From contig BSBK01000871.1 of NCBI GenBank assembly GCA_027943335.1, positions 1,547,501 to 1,611,500 of the forward strand: a stretch of DNA of 64,000 nt. The letters run 5' to 3'. A model generated the notes under the pieces. It did not search any database. It worked only from the letters and a program-made list of their open reading frames with translations, and was not told the DNA's origin. Origin of the DNA: Chamaecyparis obtusa. Taxonomy: Eukaryota > Streptophyta > Pinopsida > Cupressales > Cupressaceae. Numbering within the stretch: position 1 is the first letter of the stretch; each line of letters begins with the position of its first letter. The position numbers and the translations under genes were made by a program. Positions 24,241 through 35,032 of this stretch are shown here, in pieces.

Positions 24241-25660
24241 GAACCAAATTGACTTGATACCTAGTTCATCCCTACCTAACAAGGCCCCATACAAGATGAC
24301 ACTAGTGCAACATGTAGAGATTTCAAGACAAGTTAGTGAACTATTAGAGAGGGGACTCATTCATAAAAGTCTTAGTCCATGTGATGTGCCATTAGTCTTA
24401 GCCCCTAAAAAGTATGGAAAATGGAGGTTGTGTACTGACAGTAGAGCCCTCAACAAGATCACTATAAGATATAGATTCCCCATGCCCAAAATTGAGGATC
24501 TATTAGATCAACTAGGAGGTTCTTGCTTCTTCACTAAGATAGACTTGAAGTCTAGCTACCATCAGATCAAGATCAAACTAGGAGATGAATGGAAGACAAC
24601 ATTCAAAACTACTAAAGGTTTGTTTGAATGGTTAGTAATGCCCTTTGGGTGAAGCAATGCCCCTAGTGCTTTTATGAGGCTTATGAATGAGATATTCATT
24701 GATTTTATTAGAAAAATTTTTGTTATTTACCTTGATGACATACTAATATTCAATCATAGCAAGGAGGAGAATCTTGATCATGTGGAACAGGTACTAAGGA
24801 GGCTTCATCAACACAAGTTGGTGATCAACTTGGAAAAGTGCATGTTTACGAAGAAGGAACTTGTGTTCCTAGGATTTGTGATCTCACAAGGTACCCTCGA
24901 GATGGACCCTAAGAAGGTTGATGAAATCATCAATTGGCCTCCACCAAAGAACCAAGGTGATGTAATAAGCTTCCATGGACTTGCCACCTTCTATAGGAAG
25001 TTTATCAAAAACTTTAGTCATGTGTGTGCACCAATGCTTGACACCATTAAAGGAGGTAGGAAGAATAAGTTTACTTGGAAAAAGGAAGAAAATGATGCAT
25101 TTCAGTACTTTAAAAATAGAGTTTCTCAATACCCTATCTTGGTTCTACCTGATTTCAACAAGGTCTTCACTGTGGAGATAGATGCAAGTAATTTAGCCAT
25201 AGATGTAGTTCTAAGACAGGAAGGTAAGCTAGTTGCTTTCTTCTCTGAGACATTAAATGAGGCCAAAAGAAAGTACTCAACCTATGACTTGGAACTCTAT
25301 GCCATGGTCCAAGCCCTCAAGAAATGGAGGCACTATCTAATCCCCAAAGAATTTTTGGTATATACTAACAACCATGCATTAAGTTTTCTCAATTCATGAG
25401 AAAAGCTCTCTGTCAGACATCTTAAATGGATGGAATAGTTGCAGGCCTACACCTTCAACATCAAACACAAGAAGGGTGAGGAAAACAAGGTTGTAGATTC
25501 CCTTAGTAGGAGGGTTGGTCTGGTTGAAGAGATACAACTACAAAGTGTGGGAATTGATTCCCTCAAGCACCTATATCAGGATGATCCTGATTTTGTAGAG
25601 AATTTTCAAGTTTGCACAAAATGGTTGGAAGATGCCATACTAATTTTTCTAAATACCTGA
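24241..25660 (+). pseudogene. Element C reverse transcriptase and RNase H
   Basis: Gypsy reverse transcriptase motifs are well kept: APKKYGKWRLCTDSRALN (about 24400-24455), [24 protein letters not shown] then a TGA at 24650, and the intact catalytic VIYLDDILIF at about 24723-24753. RNase H follows with LPDFNKVFTVEIDAS (about 25145-25190), FFSETLNEAKRKYSTYDLE and YTNNHALSFL, in which the usual DH is NH. Stops lie at 25397 and near 25436. The frame is constant from 24254 to 25660, so decay here is by substitution only. Confidence 0.87.
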
Positions 25661-26880
25661 TTTAGAATGGGCTCCTATTCAAAGGAGCTCAACTATGCAT
25701 CACAAAATGTTCAATGAGGACAAATATAATAAGGGAGAAACACTGTGGTGGCCTAGGAGGACACTTTGGCATCGACAAGACATTAGACATGGTGAAAAGA
25801 AGTTATTTTTGGCCAAAGATGAACAATGTTGTTAAAAAGTTCATAGAGACTTTTACCATATGTTAGCAAGCTAAAGGTGTATCAAAAAATTAGGGGTTAT
25901 ATCAACCCTTAACAATTCCCACAAGGCCTTGGGAATCAATCTCAATGGATTTTGTAATGGGGTTACCTAGAACAAAACAAGGTTTTGATAGTGTTTTTTT
26001 GATAGTGGATAGATTTAGTAAAATGGTCCATTTTGTATGATGTAAAAGCACAAATGATGCTTCTCATATTGCACATATTTTTTTTAAAGAGGTAGTTAGG
26101 ATCCATGTTTTACCAAAAAAAATTGTATTTGACAAGGATGTGAAGTTTCAAGGCCACTTTTGGAGGACACTTTTCAAGAAACTTGGAACTAATCTAGCCT
26201 AAAGCTCTACCTATCACCCAAAAATGTATGGGTAGAATGAGGTAGTAAATAGATCCTTAGGCAATATCCTAAGATTCCTAACCAAACAATATGCTTAGAG
26301 TTGGGATCTACTCTTGCCCCAAGAAAATTTTTCATTCAATGACTCCATGAATAGGTCAACAGGAAAGACCTCCTTCCAAGCAGTATATGGCCTTCATCCC
26401 AAAGGACCATTGGACCTAGTAGAACTACAATCTGACTTCAAAATCAGTGCTCAAGGAGAATAACTGGAAGAGCGTATTACAAAGGTGCAACATGAGGTAA
26501 AAGAAGCACTAAAAAGATCCACTTTGAAATACAAGGAACATGCTAACAAAAGAAGAAGGGAAATTCACTTCAAATTTGGAGACAAGGTATGGGCATTCTT
26601 GAGGAAAGAGAGACTACCTAAGGGTAGATATTCCAAACTTCACAAGAAGAAAGTAGGACCATGCACTATAATCCATAAAATGGGTGAAAATTCATATGAG
26701 ATCTCTCTTCCCCCTACCTTGAAAATTTCTCCAATTTTCAACATTCCAGACCTCACCCCCAACAAAGGTATAATAGGTTCAACAAGTGAACAAGGTGAGA
26801 AAGCAGATATTAATGATGAAGACTATATCACTAACCTCCCTCAAAGAAAACTAGTTGAGTTGGAGGCAATATTGGACACC
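25661..26880 (+). pseudogene. Element C integrase
   Basis: The zinc domain reads GGHFGIDKTLDMVKRSYFWPKM near 25750-25815, but the first cysteine of the C-x2-C pair is lost and a stop follows the second. The core keeps D in [11 protein letters not shown] (about 25940), D in VFDKDVKF (about 26130) and E in NEVVNRSLGN (about 26235, after a TAG). The C-terminal domain near 26560-26760 has FGDKVWAFLRKERLPKG and LKISPIFNIPDL, typical before a chromodomain. At least eight stops are scattered through it. Confidence 0.83.
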
Positions 26881-27098
26881 AAGTTGCTAAAGCAGACCAG
26901 AACCAAGAGTACATGCAGTACCTAGTCAAGTGGAAAGGACTCCCCAACATAGATGCAACTTGGATGCTTGAAGACCAAATCAAGCAACATGGAACTTCTA
27001 TGAAGCAATTACCCACAAGTGGGAACTTGAGTTCAAAAATTCAAGGGGAATATGGTGCAAGAACACCCACGATAAATGATGATTCATCAAAGTCCTAG
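26881..27098 (+). pseudogene. Element C chromodomain
   Basis: QYLVKWKGLPNIDATWMLE at about 26916-26972 is a chromodomain core, with the aromatic and KW residues expected. It is one frame away from the integrase C-terminus, so a frameshift lies near 26890-26925. In chromoviruses this domain follows integrase and is thought to steer insertion to modified chromatin. The reading ends at a TAG at 27096-27098. Confidence 0.8.
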
Positions 27099-27227
27099 GA
27101 ACATCTAGAACAGGTTAGATCTATCATCTAGGCATCTAGACCAAATTGAAAGACCTAGTTCCAAGATTGGCACAATTATAATCCCTTGGTCAACAATGGT
27201 CAGAGATGGTCAAAGGGCCTAATATCT

Positions 27228-28526
27228 TAGGATTTTTCATATTTTCATGTTTTAATTGTTTGGATCCATGTTGGATCATTAGACTTAGGTTTGGACCAAT
27301 TTTGGTCACCTAGGATAGAAAAGATGCTAAAAAGTTGTAAAAGTTGCTTTGCAACTTTGGCAACTTATGCTAAAAGTTGTAAACAACCCCCCAATAGCCA
27401 TATGGTTTGAATTTTAGTTTTTAACTGATGGGAGAGGCCTTCATAAGCCCTACCAGGTAGCTAGAAGGCATATAGATGTAATTTGGCATTTAAAATTAAT
27501 AAAAGTATAACCATTTCTCTGCAAATCCCGAGAACAATTAGAGTGTACTGACTGGTACAGATAGGAGGGTATGAATTTATAAAGCCAAAAGTTTTCTTTG
27601 TGAATCTATCTTCATTTTCAATTGATTTCATGCTTTGATCAATTCTAGTTTGGAAGTTATCACGGTTTTGGTCTAACTGTCTGTATTGGAGGCCTAAAGC
27701 CAGGGTTTCAATTGATTTTGAGTGTTCTAACCAATTCCACAATGGGAATCTAGTGCCCCTTGGTGGAATTCAAGTTTTTTTTGTGTACTTTAAGATTATA
27801 CAAGTTAGAGGTGGTAACCTGCAGGGAGAAGAATTTTCCATGATGCCCTAGGTGTAGATCCTTATGTGTGCACCTACAAGTGACTAAGTACAGTCATCAT
27901 AACTATCAGTTGGGGATTCACCAAGACCTCAAATTTAGGATTTAAGGTCCTTATGCATGCCCTTACCTGTTCCCATAGTCTTTCCCAAATTAGGTGTTTT
28001 CCTATTCCACTTTTAGTTTCACATCTTGGTGCTTGGATATGATCCCTAAAGCCCAAAAGGGTATCTAAATCTCCAACTTGTTCAATACATTTCATGGAAG
28101 TATTTTTTTCTAGGATCAAAATCTCTTCTAGGAAGGGTTACAAGCCTAGTTTTGGATTTGTGAAGCAACTATGTTGTATGGATTTCTTTTGAGTGAAAGA
28201 ACCATTGGAACTAATTGAATAGGACCTAAATAGGCCATATCCATGAGTATAGGTCACCCCTAGTCCTACTAGTCATTTCATGGGGTTTGTTCATAAATTA
28301 GGTTAATAGTGCTTCATAGCCAATCTTGGTTATTGGTATTTGGGACTTGGTAGAACCTAGTGATTAGGTTGCCCTTGGGGTTTCAAGGTTGTGATAACCT
28401 TATTCCTTGTCCTTGCTACACTTTTGATAGGTGTAGGGAACTTTACTCTATAAATTGGGTGTATAAGGGTACAATCCCTTAACCATCATTCACTATCTCA
28501 AGCTTCCTATTGCCCACTTTGCATCA
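27228..28526 (+). repeat. 3' LTR of element C (left edge approximate)
   Basis: It matches 21106-22414 from a shared TTTTTCATATTTTCATG onward and ends CCACTTTGCATCA. It contains a short segment missing from the 5' LTR (about 28205-28250) and lacks another (5' copy about 21850-21930). Confidence 0.85.
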
Positions 28527-29165
28527 ATAATTTAGTAAATAGGAGTACTAGAAAAACACCTTTTGAGATTGTAAATGGCATACAACTAAGAGGTATATCG
28601 GATTTGAGGGATATTGTTGATGAAAGAAAGAGAAGTGATGAAGGAGTAAAGTTTGTTGGGTACATGAAGACATTGCATGAAGATGTGAAACATAAGTTGG
28701 AAATAAGTAATCAGAAATACAAATGCAGAGTTGATAGATCAAGAAGCCATAAGACTTTTGCAGTCAGTGATGAAGTAATGGTTCATTTGAAGAAAGGCCT
28801 ATTTCTTGTTGAAACATATGGAAAGCTAAAAATGAAGAAGTTTGGACCTTGCAAGATACTAAAGAGATTTGATAGTGGAAATGCTTATGAGATTGAGTTA
28901 CCTAATGACATGGATATATCACCTATATTCAACATTGCTGATTTATATGAGTATCATGAACTTGATGAAGACATAACAATACCGATGGATTATCCTAAGA
29001 AATAGATGGAAGAAGTTGAACAAATTTTGGAACAAAGAATTGGTAGAAGTACAAGAGGAAAATAGTATATGGAATATCTAGTAAAGTGGAAGAATAAACC
29101 AATTGAAGATAGTTCTTGGATTTCACAATTTGAGTTGGATGCAGCTTGGATCGTACCTATTTCAT
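28527..29165 (+). pseudogene. Element A integrase C-terminus and chromodomain
   Basis: After C the A reading resumes with [15 protein letters not shown], which follows in the E copy directly from the part left of C. The integrase C-terminal domain contains [14 protein letters not shown] and [15 protein letters not shown] (28750-28960). A TAG at 29003 is followed by an in-frame chromodomain, EYLVKWKNKPIEDSSW at about 29070-29120, with one stop just before it. Confidence 0.85.
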
Positions 29166-29201
29166 GATTCAGAGAATCATTTTCAAATAACCCTAGGTGT
29201 C

Positions 29202-29879
29202 TAATGTAGGAGCATCTTGAGTCCTTGGCAATCCTATGTCACCAAAAACATGTTTGAAATTTCTTATGTTGCTCGGTTCCTTATTTGACCTAGTTGGTTT
29301 AGTGTTGCTCAGTTTCCTTTGTTCATCGGTGTTGGTCAATTATCTCTCTAGCGCTTGGTAATTTCCCTAGCGCTTGGTGATGCTTGTCTAGCGCTCGGTT
29401 ATGCTTTCTTACCAAGTTGTTTATTTTAGATTTCTATTGAGGCTGACTCTTGCATTTATTATTGGTCATGAATTTAATGATGGTATCTATCATTGGGAAG
29501 CGTGTGGACCTAGATCTAGTCATTCCTTTCATTGATGGTGGATTTGAAGGCCAACTTGTTTGGTAGCCTCTTGTATAAATGTAGTTGTTTGGTTAGAGTT
29601 TAGGGAGTCAATTTAGTTAGAGGATAGAAGTGAGAATATTAGAGATTATTGGCAAATCCTCACATGTTGGAGGACTTCTATACTTGATTGTGATATCTGG
29701 CCTAAATCGGGAAGGCCTTACAGCCTGACATATATGAATCAATTGAAGTTAATATATGAAAGCTTCTTCATTCTCTCTCTCTCTCACTTTTGTGTGTTTT
29801 TTATTCCATGTATGATCTTTGCAAGGTGGATCTAGTTAGGGTTAGCCTTTGGCCCCTCTCCCCATCCTCCCTTGCATCA
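29202..29879 (+). repeat. 3' LTR of element A
   Basis: This is a 678-bp copy of 1132-1805. It begins TAATGTAGGAGC, against TGATG at the 5' copy, and ends CTTGCATCA. CTTTG, the right target duplication, follows at 29880-29884. A TATA-like box is at 29574-29580. Confidence 0.9.
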
Positions 29880-31142
29880 CTTTGCTAAATTTTCCTCATA
29901 GGCTCCCTATCTCTCTTTAGATGTATCTATCTCAGATGCTAGTATATGTTCAATCTGCATTACAAGAACCTCTAAACTAAACTCATATCCCATAGGATAG
30001 CACCATTTCTTCCTAGGATCAACTTCTTCAAAGCACACACAGTCAATTTCAACCATGAAACAAATTGTATCCTTATATTTTTCAACTAGTTCCTCAGGAA
30101 TTTTGTACCTTTCCTTCATTTGCCTTTGCAAAATTTTGATCATAGAAAACAACTCACCATCTACCCAATCTTTGTTCTATCTTTAGTAGCTCTCTGATAT
30201 TTGTATACTAGTAGGTATGCTTTCCTTCCATGCTCTAGGGTGCATTCTGGGAAACTTGTGCTCAATATGAATGTACATATGAATCAAGAGTGAACCAAAT
30301 CTAAATGCTTTTGACTTGTCCTTCTTAACAATCCTCACATTCTCCAAGAACTCTTGTGCTATGATCTTGCATAGGTTATACTTGGTGTTTTCTTTCACCA
30401 TTCTATAAGCCATCATCATGACTCCTACTGATACATAATTATGTTTGCTACTGTAGTATATCTTTTATGCTAGTAGCATTGCTAACAGTCTCACATCTTT
30501 TTGAAATATATCATTGATAGTCATCACTCACTTGTCCCATTTGGAATGTGTTAGGGTTTCTACTTGCTTCTTAACATTTTTCTCTACCACAGGGATAGCT
30601 CCAGTGTTGTCTAGTCTAGTTATATCATGAATTAACTGACTATATCTTCACAAGCTGCTCTCCTATCCAGATAAATTGATCATGAACTCTGCTTAGGATA
30701 ATCTTGAACCATTCAGTTTTGCTGAATTCATTCAAGAGGGTTAGATTTATGATAGATTGGTCTTCTAAGTGTTTAAATTTTTCCTTATTTTCCCATTAGA
30801 TTCTATCATCTCATCTATTTCCCTTTATATTTCTACATCTCCTATAATCTCATACTTACAATGAATGTAAGCCCTAATATCTTCTACGTGAAGGACGTCA
30901 TATGGGGTTTGCAAAAATGCACCTTCCAGATCATCCTCACAAAATTTAAAAGGGTGTCTTTTAAAATTATACCTTGGCCTATCAACAACATCATAGATCA
31001 CAGGTGCATCCATAGCTTCTTGATAGAGTATATGATCTAAATACCTTGAATACACTAAATAATAGAACTTTTGCTTCAATCGATCACATAATGTAGCTAT
31101 TAGGTGACTGATATGCTTCTTAACTCTACCCTCCTTGGTCAA
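29880..31142 (-). pseudogene. D-family ORF2, N-terminal part (broken)
   Basis: Function unknown. Read on the minus strand, MDAPVIYDV (ATG at 31013) corresponds to the start MATPIVFDV of ORF2 in element H. DDLEGAF and HVEDIRAYI match DDLEGAF and HVEEIRAYI there. Farther on, RYKIPEELVEKYKDTICFMV matches RYRIPKNIIEKYKDAIFFMV, and KAFRFGSLLIHMYIHI (about 30283-30330) matches KIFRFGSLIIYMYLHI. The middle (30440-30800) has several stops. At 29907 a TAG replaces a tryptophan, and the reading then crosses the A insertion into 1131-1. In D the frame also extends upstream of the H-type start to 31142. Confidence 0.8.
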
Positions 31143-31525
31143 TGCTTTTCAAATGGTGAAGAAATGAGATGCCTTGAGGTCTTTTATTCATCTCCAAGTG
31201 AGTAAATGTATTCATCACAGTTATCTCAACTTCGCACACTTTCCAATCAAACACAAATCTTGCGCTCATAGGATAAGAATCTCCAAGCACTATGATCAAA
31301 GATATAGACTCCATAGTGTCTGTATACACCATATCTAAGCTCACATGAGCTTATTTCACATAATTAGGGGCTAGATACAATCTATTGTCTGCATCCAATG
31401 CTCTCCCTAAGGCCATGCTCAGACTTTTAGGTTGATATAGCAATGTTGACATCAAGTGAAGACATAGTAGTATCTATTGTCTCTCCCTGAACCAATACCT
31501 TATTGAAATATTTTACCTTCCATAT
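31126..31525 (-). pseudogene. D-family region between ORF1 and ORF2 (unassigned coding remnant)
   Basis: On the minus strand a frame from about 31440 to 31126 reads ALGRALDADNRLYLAPNYVK, a stop, then an open stretch ending at 31126. It overlaps the ORF2 frame, so an indel probably separates what was one frame. I find no counterpart in element H, which has a 430-bp gap without an ORF at this place. Near 31520-31430 another frame (VKYFNKVLVQGET) may be the end of ORF1. Confidence 0.45.
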
Positions 31526-32206
31526 TGATGCAAGGGATGATATAGGAAGAGGGGCCAAAGGAACACCCTAACCAGATCCACCTTGCAGAACAATACGTGG
31601 AAGAAACAAACACAACAATGAGAGAGAGAATGTAGATCACTTTCATATGTTATCTTCCAATTGATTCATACATGCTAGGCTATAAGGCCTTCCTAGTTTA
31701 GGCCATATATTACAATCAAGTACAAAAGTCCTCCAAAATGCGAGGATCTACCAACAATCTCTAATCTTCTAGCTTCTATCTTCTATCAAAATTGACTCCT
31801 AAACTCTAACCAAACAACTACATTTATACAAGAGGCTACCGAATCAAGTCGGCCTTCAGATCCACCATTAATGGAAGGAATGACTAGATCTAGGTCCACA
31901 CGCTTCCCAATTATACATACCAACATTAAATTTGCAATCATAATTAAATGCAAGAGTCGACCTCAAAACAAATCCAAAATAAATAACTCGGTAAGCAAGA
32001 TAATCGAGTGCCAGACAAGCAGCATCGAGCGCCAGGGAAATTCACCAAGTGCCAAAGAGATAACCGACCAACATTGGTGAACAAAGGAAACTGAGAAACA
32101 CCGAACCAACTCGGTCAAAGAAGGAACTGAGCAATAAAGAAGGAACTAAGAAACACATCTTTTTGGTGACACAGGATTGCCAAGGACCTGAGATGCTCCT
32201 ACATCA
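31526..32206 (-). repeat. 3' LTR of element E
   Basis: This is the reverse complement of the A-family LTR: on the plus strand it begins TGATGCAAGGG and ends CTCCTACATCA. The TATA-like box on the minus strand is at 31822-31828. Confidence 0.9.
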
Positions 32207-32480
32207 GAAACCTTAGGTTATTTAAAAATGATTCTCTGAATCATGAAGTAGGTATGATCTGAGCTGCATCCAACTCAGACTATGAAATCTATGAACTATC
32301 TTCAATCGGTTTATTCTTCCACTTTACCATATATTCCATTTACTATTTTCCTCTTGTACTTCTGCAAATTCTTTTCTCTAAAAGATGCTCAACTTCTTCA
32401 GTCTATTTCTTAGGATAATCCATCGGTACTATCATGTCTTCATTAGATTCATGATACTCATACAAATCAGCAATGTTGAA
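32207..32480 (-). pseudogene. Element E chromodomain
   Basis: On the minus strand a short segment before the LTR reads VKWKNKPIEDSS, the same chromodomain as in element A at 29070-29120, with several stops around it. It directly follows the integrase C-terminal domain (MNISPIF near 32490). Confidence 0.75.
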
Positions 32481-33540
32481 AATAGGTGATATATTCATGT
32501 CATCGGGTAACTCAATCTCATATGCATTTCCACTGTCAAATTTATTTAGTATCTTGCAAGGGCCAAACTTCTTCCTTTTAAGCTTTCCATATGTTCCAAT
32601 AGGAAATCATCCTTTCTTTAAATGAACCATTACCTCAACACCGACTGCGAAAGTCATATGTCTTCTTGATCTATCAGCTTTGTCTTTGTATTTATGATTA
32701 CTTACTTCCAACTTATGTTTCACATCTTCATGCAATGTCTTCATGTACTCATCAAACTTCACTCCTTTAGCACTTCTCTTTCTTTCATCAGCAATATCCC
32801 TTAAATCAGATATACCTCTCGGTTGTGTGCCATCTACAATCTCAAAGGGTATTTTTCTAGTACTCCTATTCACTAAATTATTGTATGCAAACTCTGCTTG
32901 TGCTAAAAAAGAATCCCAATTACTTGGTGTGTCTCCAACTAAACATCTCAAAAGATTTTCCAAACTTCTATTTGTCCATCGATCTATGAGTGAAATATAG
33001 AAATATATTTCAACTCGGTGCCAAACTTTCTCCAAAGGGTCTTCCAAAAGTATCCAACAAATTTACTATCTTGGTCAGAGATAATACTCCTCGATAATCC
33101 ATGCAATCTGACAATTTCCTTAAATAAAAGATCTGCTACATGTATTGTATTTGATGTCTTTCTACAAGGTATAAAATGTGCCATTTTAGAAAATCTATCC
33201 ACAACAACAAATATAGAATCATTACCTCTTACTTTCTTCTGTAAGCCAAGAAAAAAATCCATACTAATATCAATCCAGGGTTTCTCAGGAATAGAAATCA
33301 GTGTATACAATCTAGTATTTTGACTTGCTCCTTTTGCAACATGACAAATTCCACAACTTCTCACAAATTTTTGAACATCTTTATACAACTGTGGCCAAAA
33401 GTATTTCTCCTTAAGAAAATTCAATGTCTTATCAACACCAAAATGTCCAGCCAAACCACTACTATATTTCTCCTTTATCAAATTAGTTCTCATTGCTCCT
33501 CTTGGTATACACAACTCAATACCTTTAAATAACATACCTT
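32481..33540 (-). pseudogene. Element E integrase
   Basis: On the minus strand the zinc domain reads GHFGVDKTLNFLKEKYFWPQ ... CGICHVAKG (33455-33335). The core has D in ISMDFFLGLQ and D in IISDQDSKF. The segment with the third acidic residue is shortened by about 12 bp against element A (near 32975), so the catalytic Glu position is lost here too. [18 protein letters not shown] near 32912-32860 gives the uninterrupted reading across the site where element C entered [18 protein letters not shown] helix and EVMVHLKKG follow. Confidence 0.85.
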
Positions 33541-34150
33541 CTTAAATAAAATATTCTTCCCATTTAGTACTTGGTTGATCTTGAATAGGTGCTCTGCACT
33601 TTCTCCACGGCTCAAAAAAATTAGGATCAAATTCATAAGAATCTCTCATGTCATCAAAGCCAAGAACTTCAATTTTCATCTCAGTCATCAAGGATCTTCT
33701 TCTACTTAATGCATCAGCAACTCAGTTAGTGACTCCACTCTTATGCTTTATCACAAATGTATAACTCTACAAATACTCAACCCATTTCATGTCTCTAATT
33801 CAACTTATCCTAACTACCCAAATACTATAAAGCCTTATGATCGGTATATAAGATAAATTCACTCGATATCAAATAATGTCTCCATTTCTTTAGTGCTTGA
33901 CCAATAGCATAGAATTCTTGATCATACACAAAATATTTCCTTCTTGCATCATTCAACTTTTCACTAAAGAAAGCAACATGTTTACCTTCTTAACTCAATA
34001 CAGCTCCTATTCCACTTCCACTTGCATCACATTCCACTTAAAATACCTTATTGAAATCAGGCAATGCCAAAATAGGCAATTTAGCAACCTTCTACTTCAA
34101 GGTCTCAAAATTTTATCAGCTCCATGTGTCCACTTGAATTCTCTTTTATC
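33541..34150 (-). pseudogene. Element E RNase H region
   Basis: On the minus strand LPDFNKVF, VECDASGSGIG, FFSEKLNDARRKYFVYDQE and YTDHKAL mark an RNase H like that of A (19918-20260). Stops are frequent (for example at about 34040 and 33990). The low-complexity tether toward the integrase follows. Confidence 0.78.
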
Positions 34151-35027
34151 TCATCTCATAGTCTCAGTCATAGCATTACAAATTGAATTGAAATTCCTGA
34201 TGAACTTTCGGTAAAAACTTGCCAATCCATGAAATGATCTTATCTCACTAGCATTCTCAAGTGTAGACCAATTTAAAATAGCTTCAACCTTTTCAGGATC
34301 CATTTTCAAACCATCAACTGAAATCACAAATCTCAAATACATAATTTCCTCTTTCATGAATGAACACTTTTTCAGATTTATCAGCAACTTTTCTTCTTTC
34401 AACCTCTGCAATACTTGTTTAACATGAAACAAATGCTCTTCTCTAGTCTTACTAAATATCCAAATATCATCAAGATATATAATTACAAACTTACCCAAGA
34501 ATTTCTTCAAAACTTCATTCATCAACCTCATAAAAGTACTTGGTGCATTAGTTAAACCAAAAGGCATAACCAACCACTCATACAAACCTTTTTTTGTCTT
34601 AAAAGTAGTCTTCCACTCATCACCTTCTTTGATTCTGATATGATGATACCCACTATTCAAATCAATTTTGGTAAAATACTTTTCTCCAGTCAAACTATCC
34701 ATTATGTCATTCATTCTTGGTATAGGAAACCTATATATCATTGTTATCTTGTTGATTTCTCTGGAATCAGTACACATTTTCCATTCTCCATTCTTCTTAG
34801 GTGCCAATACCATAGGTACTGCACAAGGAATCAAATGTTCTCTGATCAAACCTTTCTCCAAAAATTCTTGAATCTGTTGGTTCAATTCCTGATTCTCAGT
34901 AGGTGTCAACTAATGTGGTGCCTTATTCGGTAAACTAGGTCCAGGGATTAGATCCATGCAATAATCAATGCTTCTCTTCAGTGGCAAACCATCAGGTACA
35001 TTATCATAAATTATCTCACTATACTCG
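34151..35027 (-). pseudogene. Element E reverse transcriptase
   Basis: This is the best-kept reverse transcriptase of the family. One open frame of about 250 codons (34909-34154) contains [55 protein letters not shown], and the catalytic [10 protein letters not shown] near 34480-34450. The frame continues into the thumb ([17 protein letters not shown]). Upstream, SIDYCMDLIPGPSLPNKAPH leads back to about 35027, where element F enters. Confidence 0.88.
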
Positions 35028-35032
35028 GTGAG

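Larger units (their letters stand above)
21106..28526 (+). mobile_element. Element C: Ty3/gypsy chromovirus of a second family
   Basis: Two related terminal repeats (about 21106-22414 and 27228-28526) enclose gag, protease, reverse transcriptase, RNase H, integrase and a chromodomain. A iMet-type primer site follows the first LTR. The right end is exact (CTTTGCATCA). The left end is uncertain by a few bases, and no clean target duplication is seen. Compared with the E copy, about 15 bp of A appear to be missing at the left junction. The family differs from A/E in LTR sequence and protein details. Stops and one frame change make it inactive. Confidence 0.88.
1132..29879 (+). mobile_element. 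Element A: Ty3/gypsy chromovirus, split by B and C
   Basis: Both LTRs are present (1132-1805 and 29202-29879), with termini TGATG...CATCA; the second copy begins TAATG. The 5-bp flanks are CCTTG (1127-1131) and CTTTG (29880-29884), a target duplication with one C/T difference. Without its two insertions the element is about 6 kb and reads gag, protease, reverse transcriptase, RNase H, integrase, chromodomain. That order with a C-terminal chromodomain defines chromoviruses. Element B enters just after the protease and element C enters the integrase. The element sits inside D and is the same family as E. Many frameshifts and stops leave it inactive. Confidence 0.92.
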
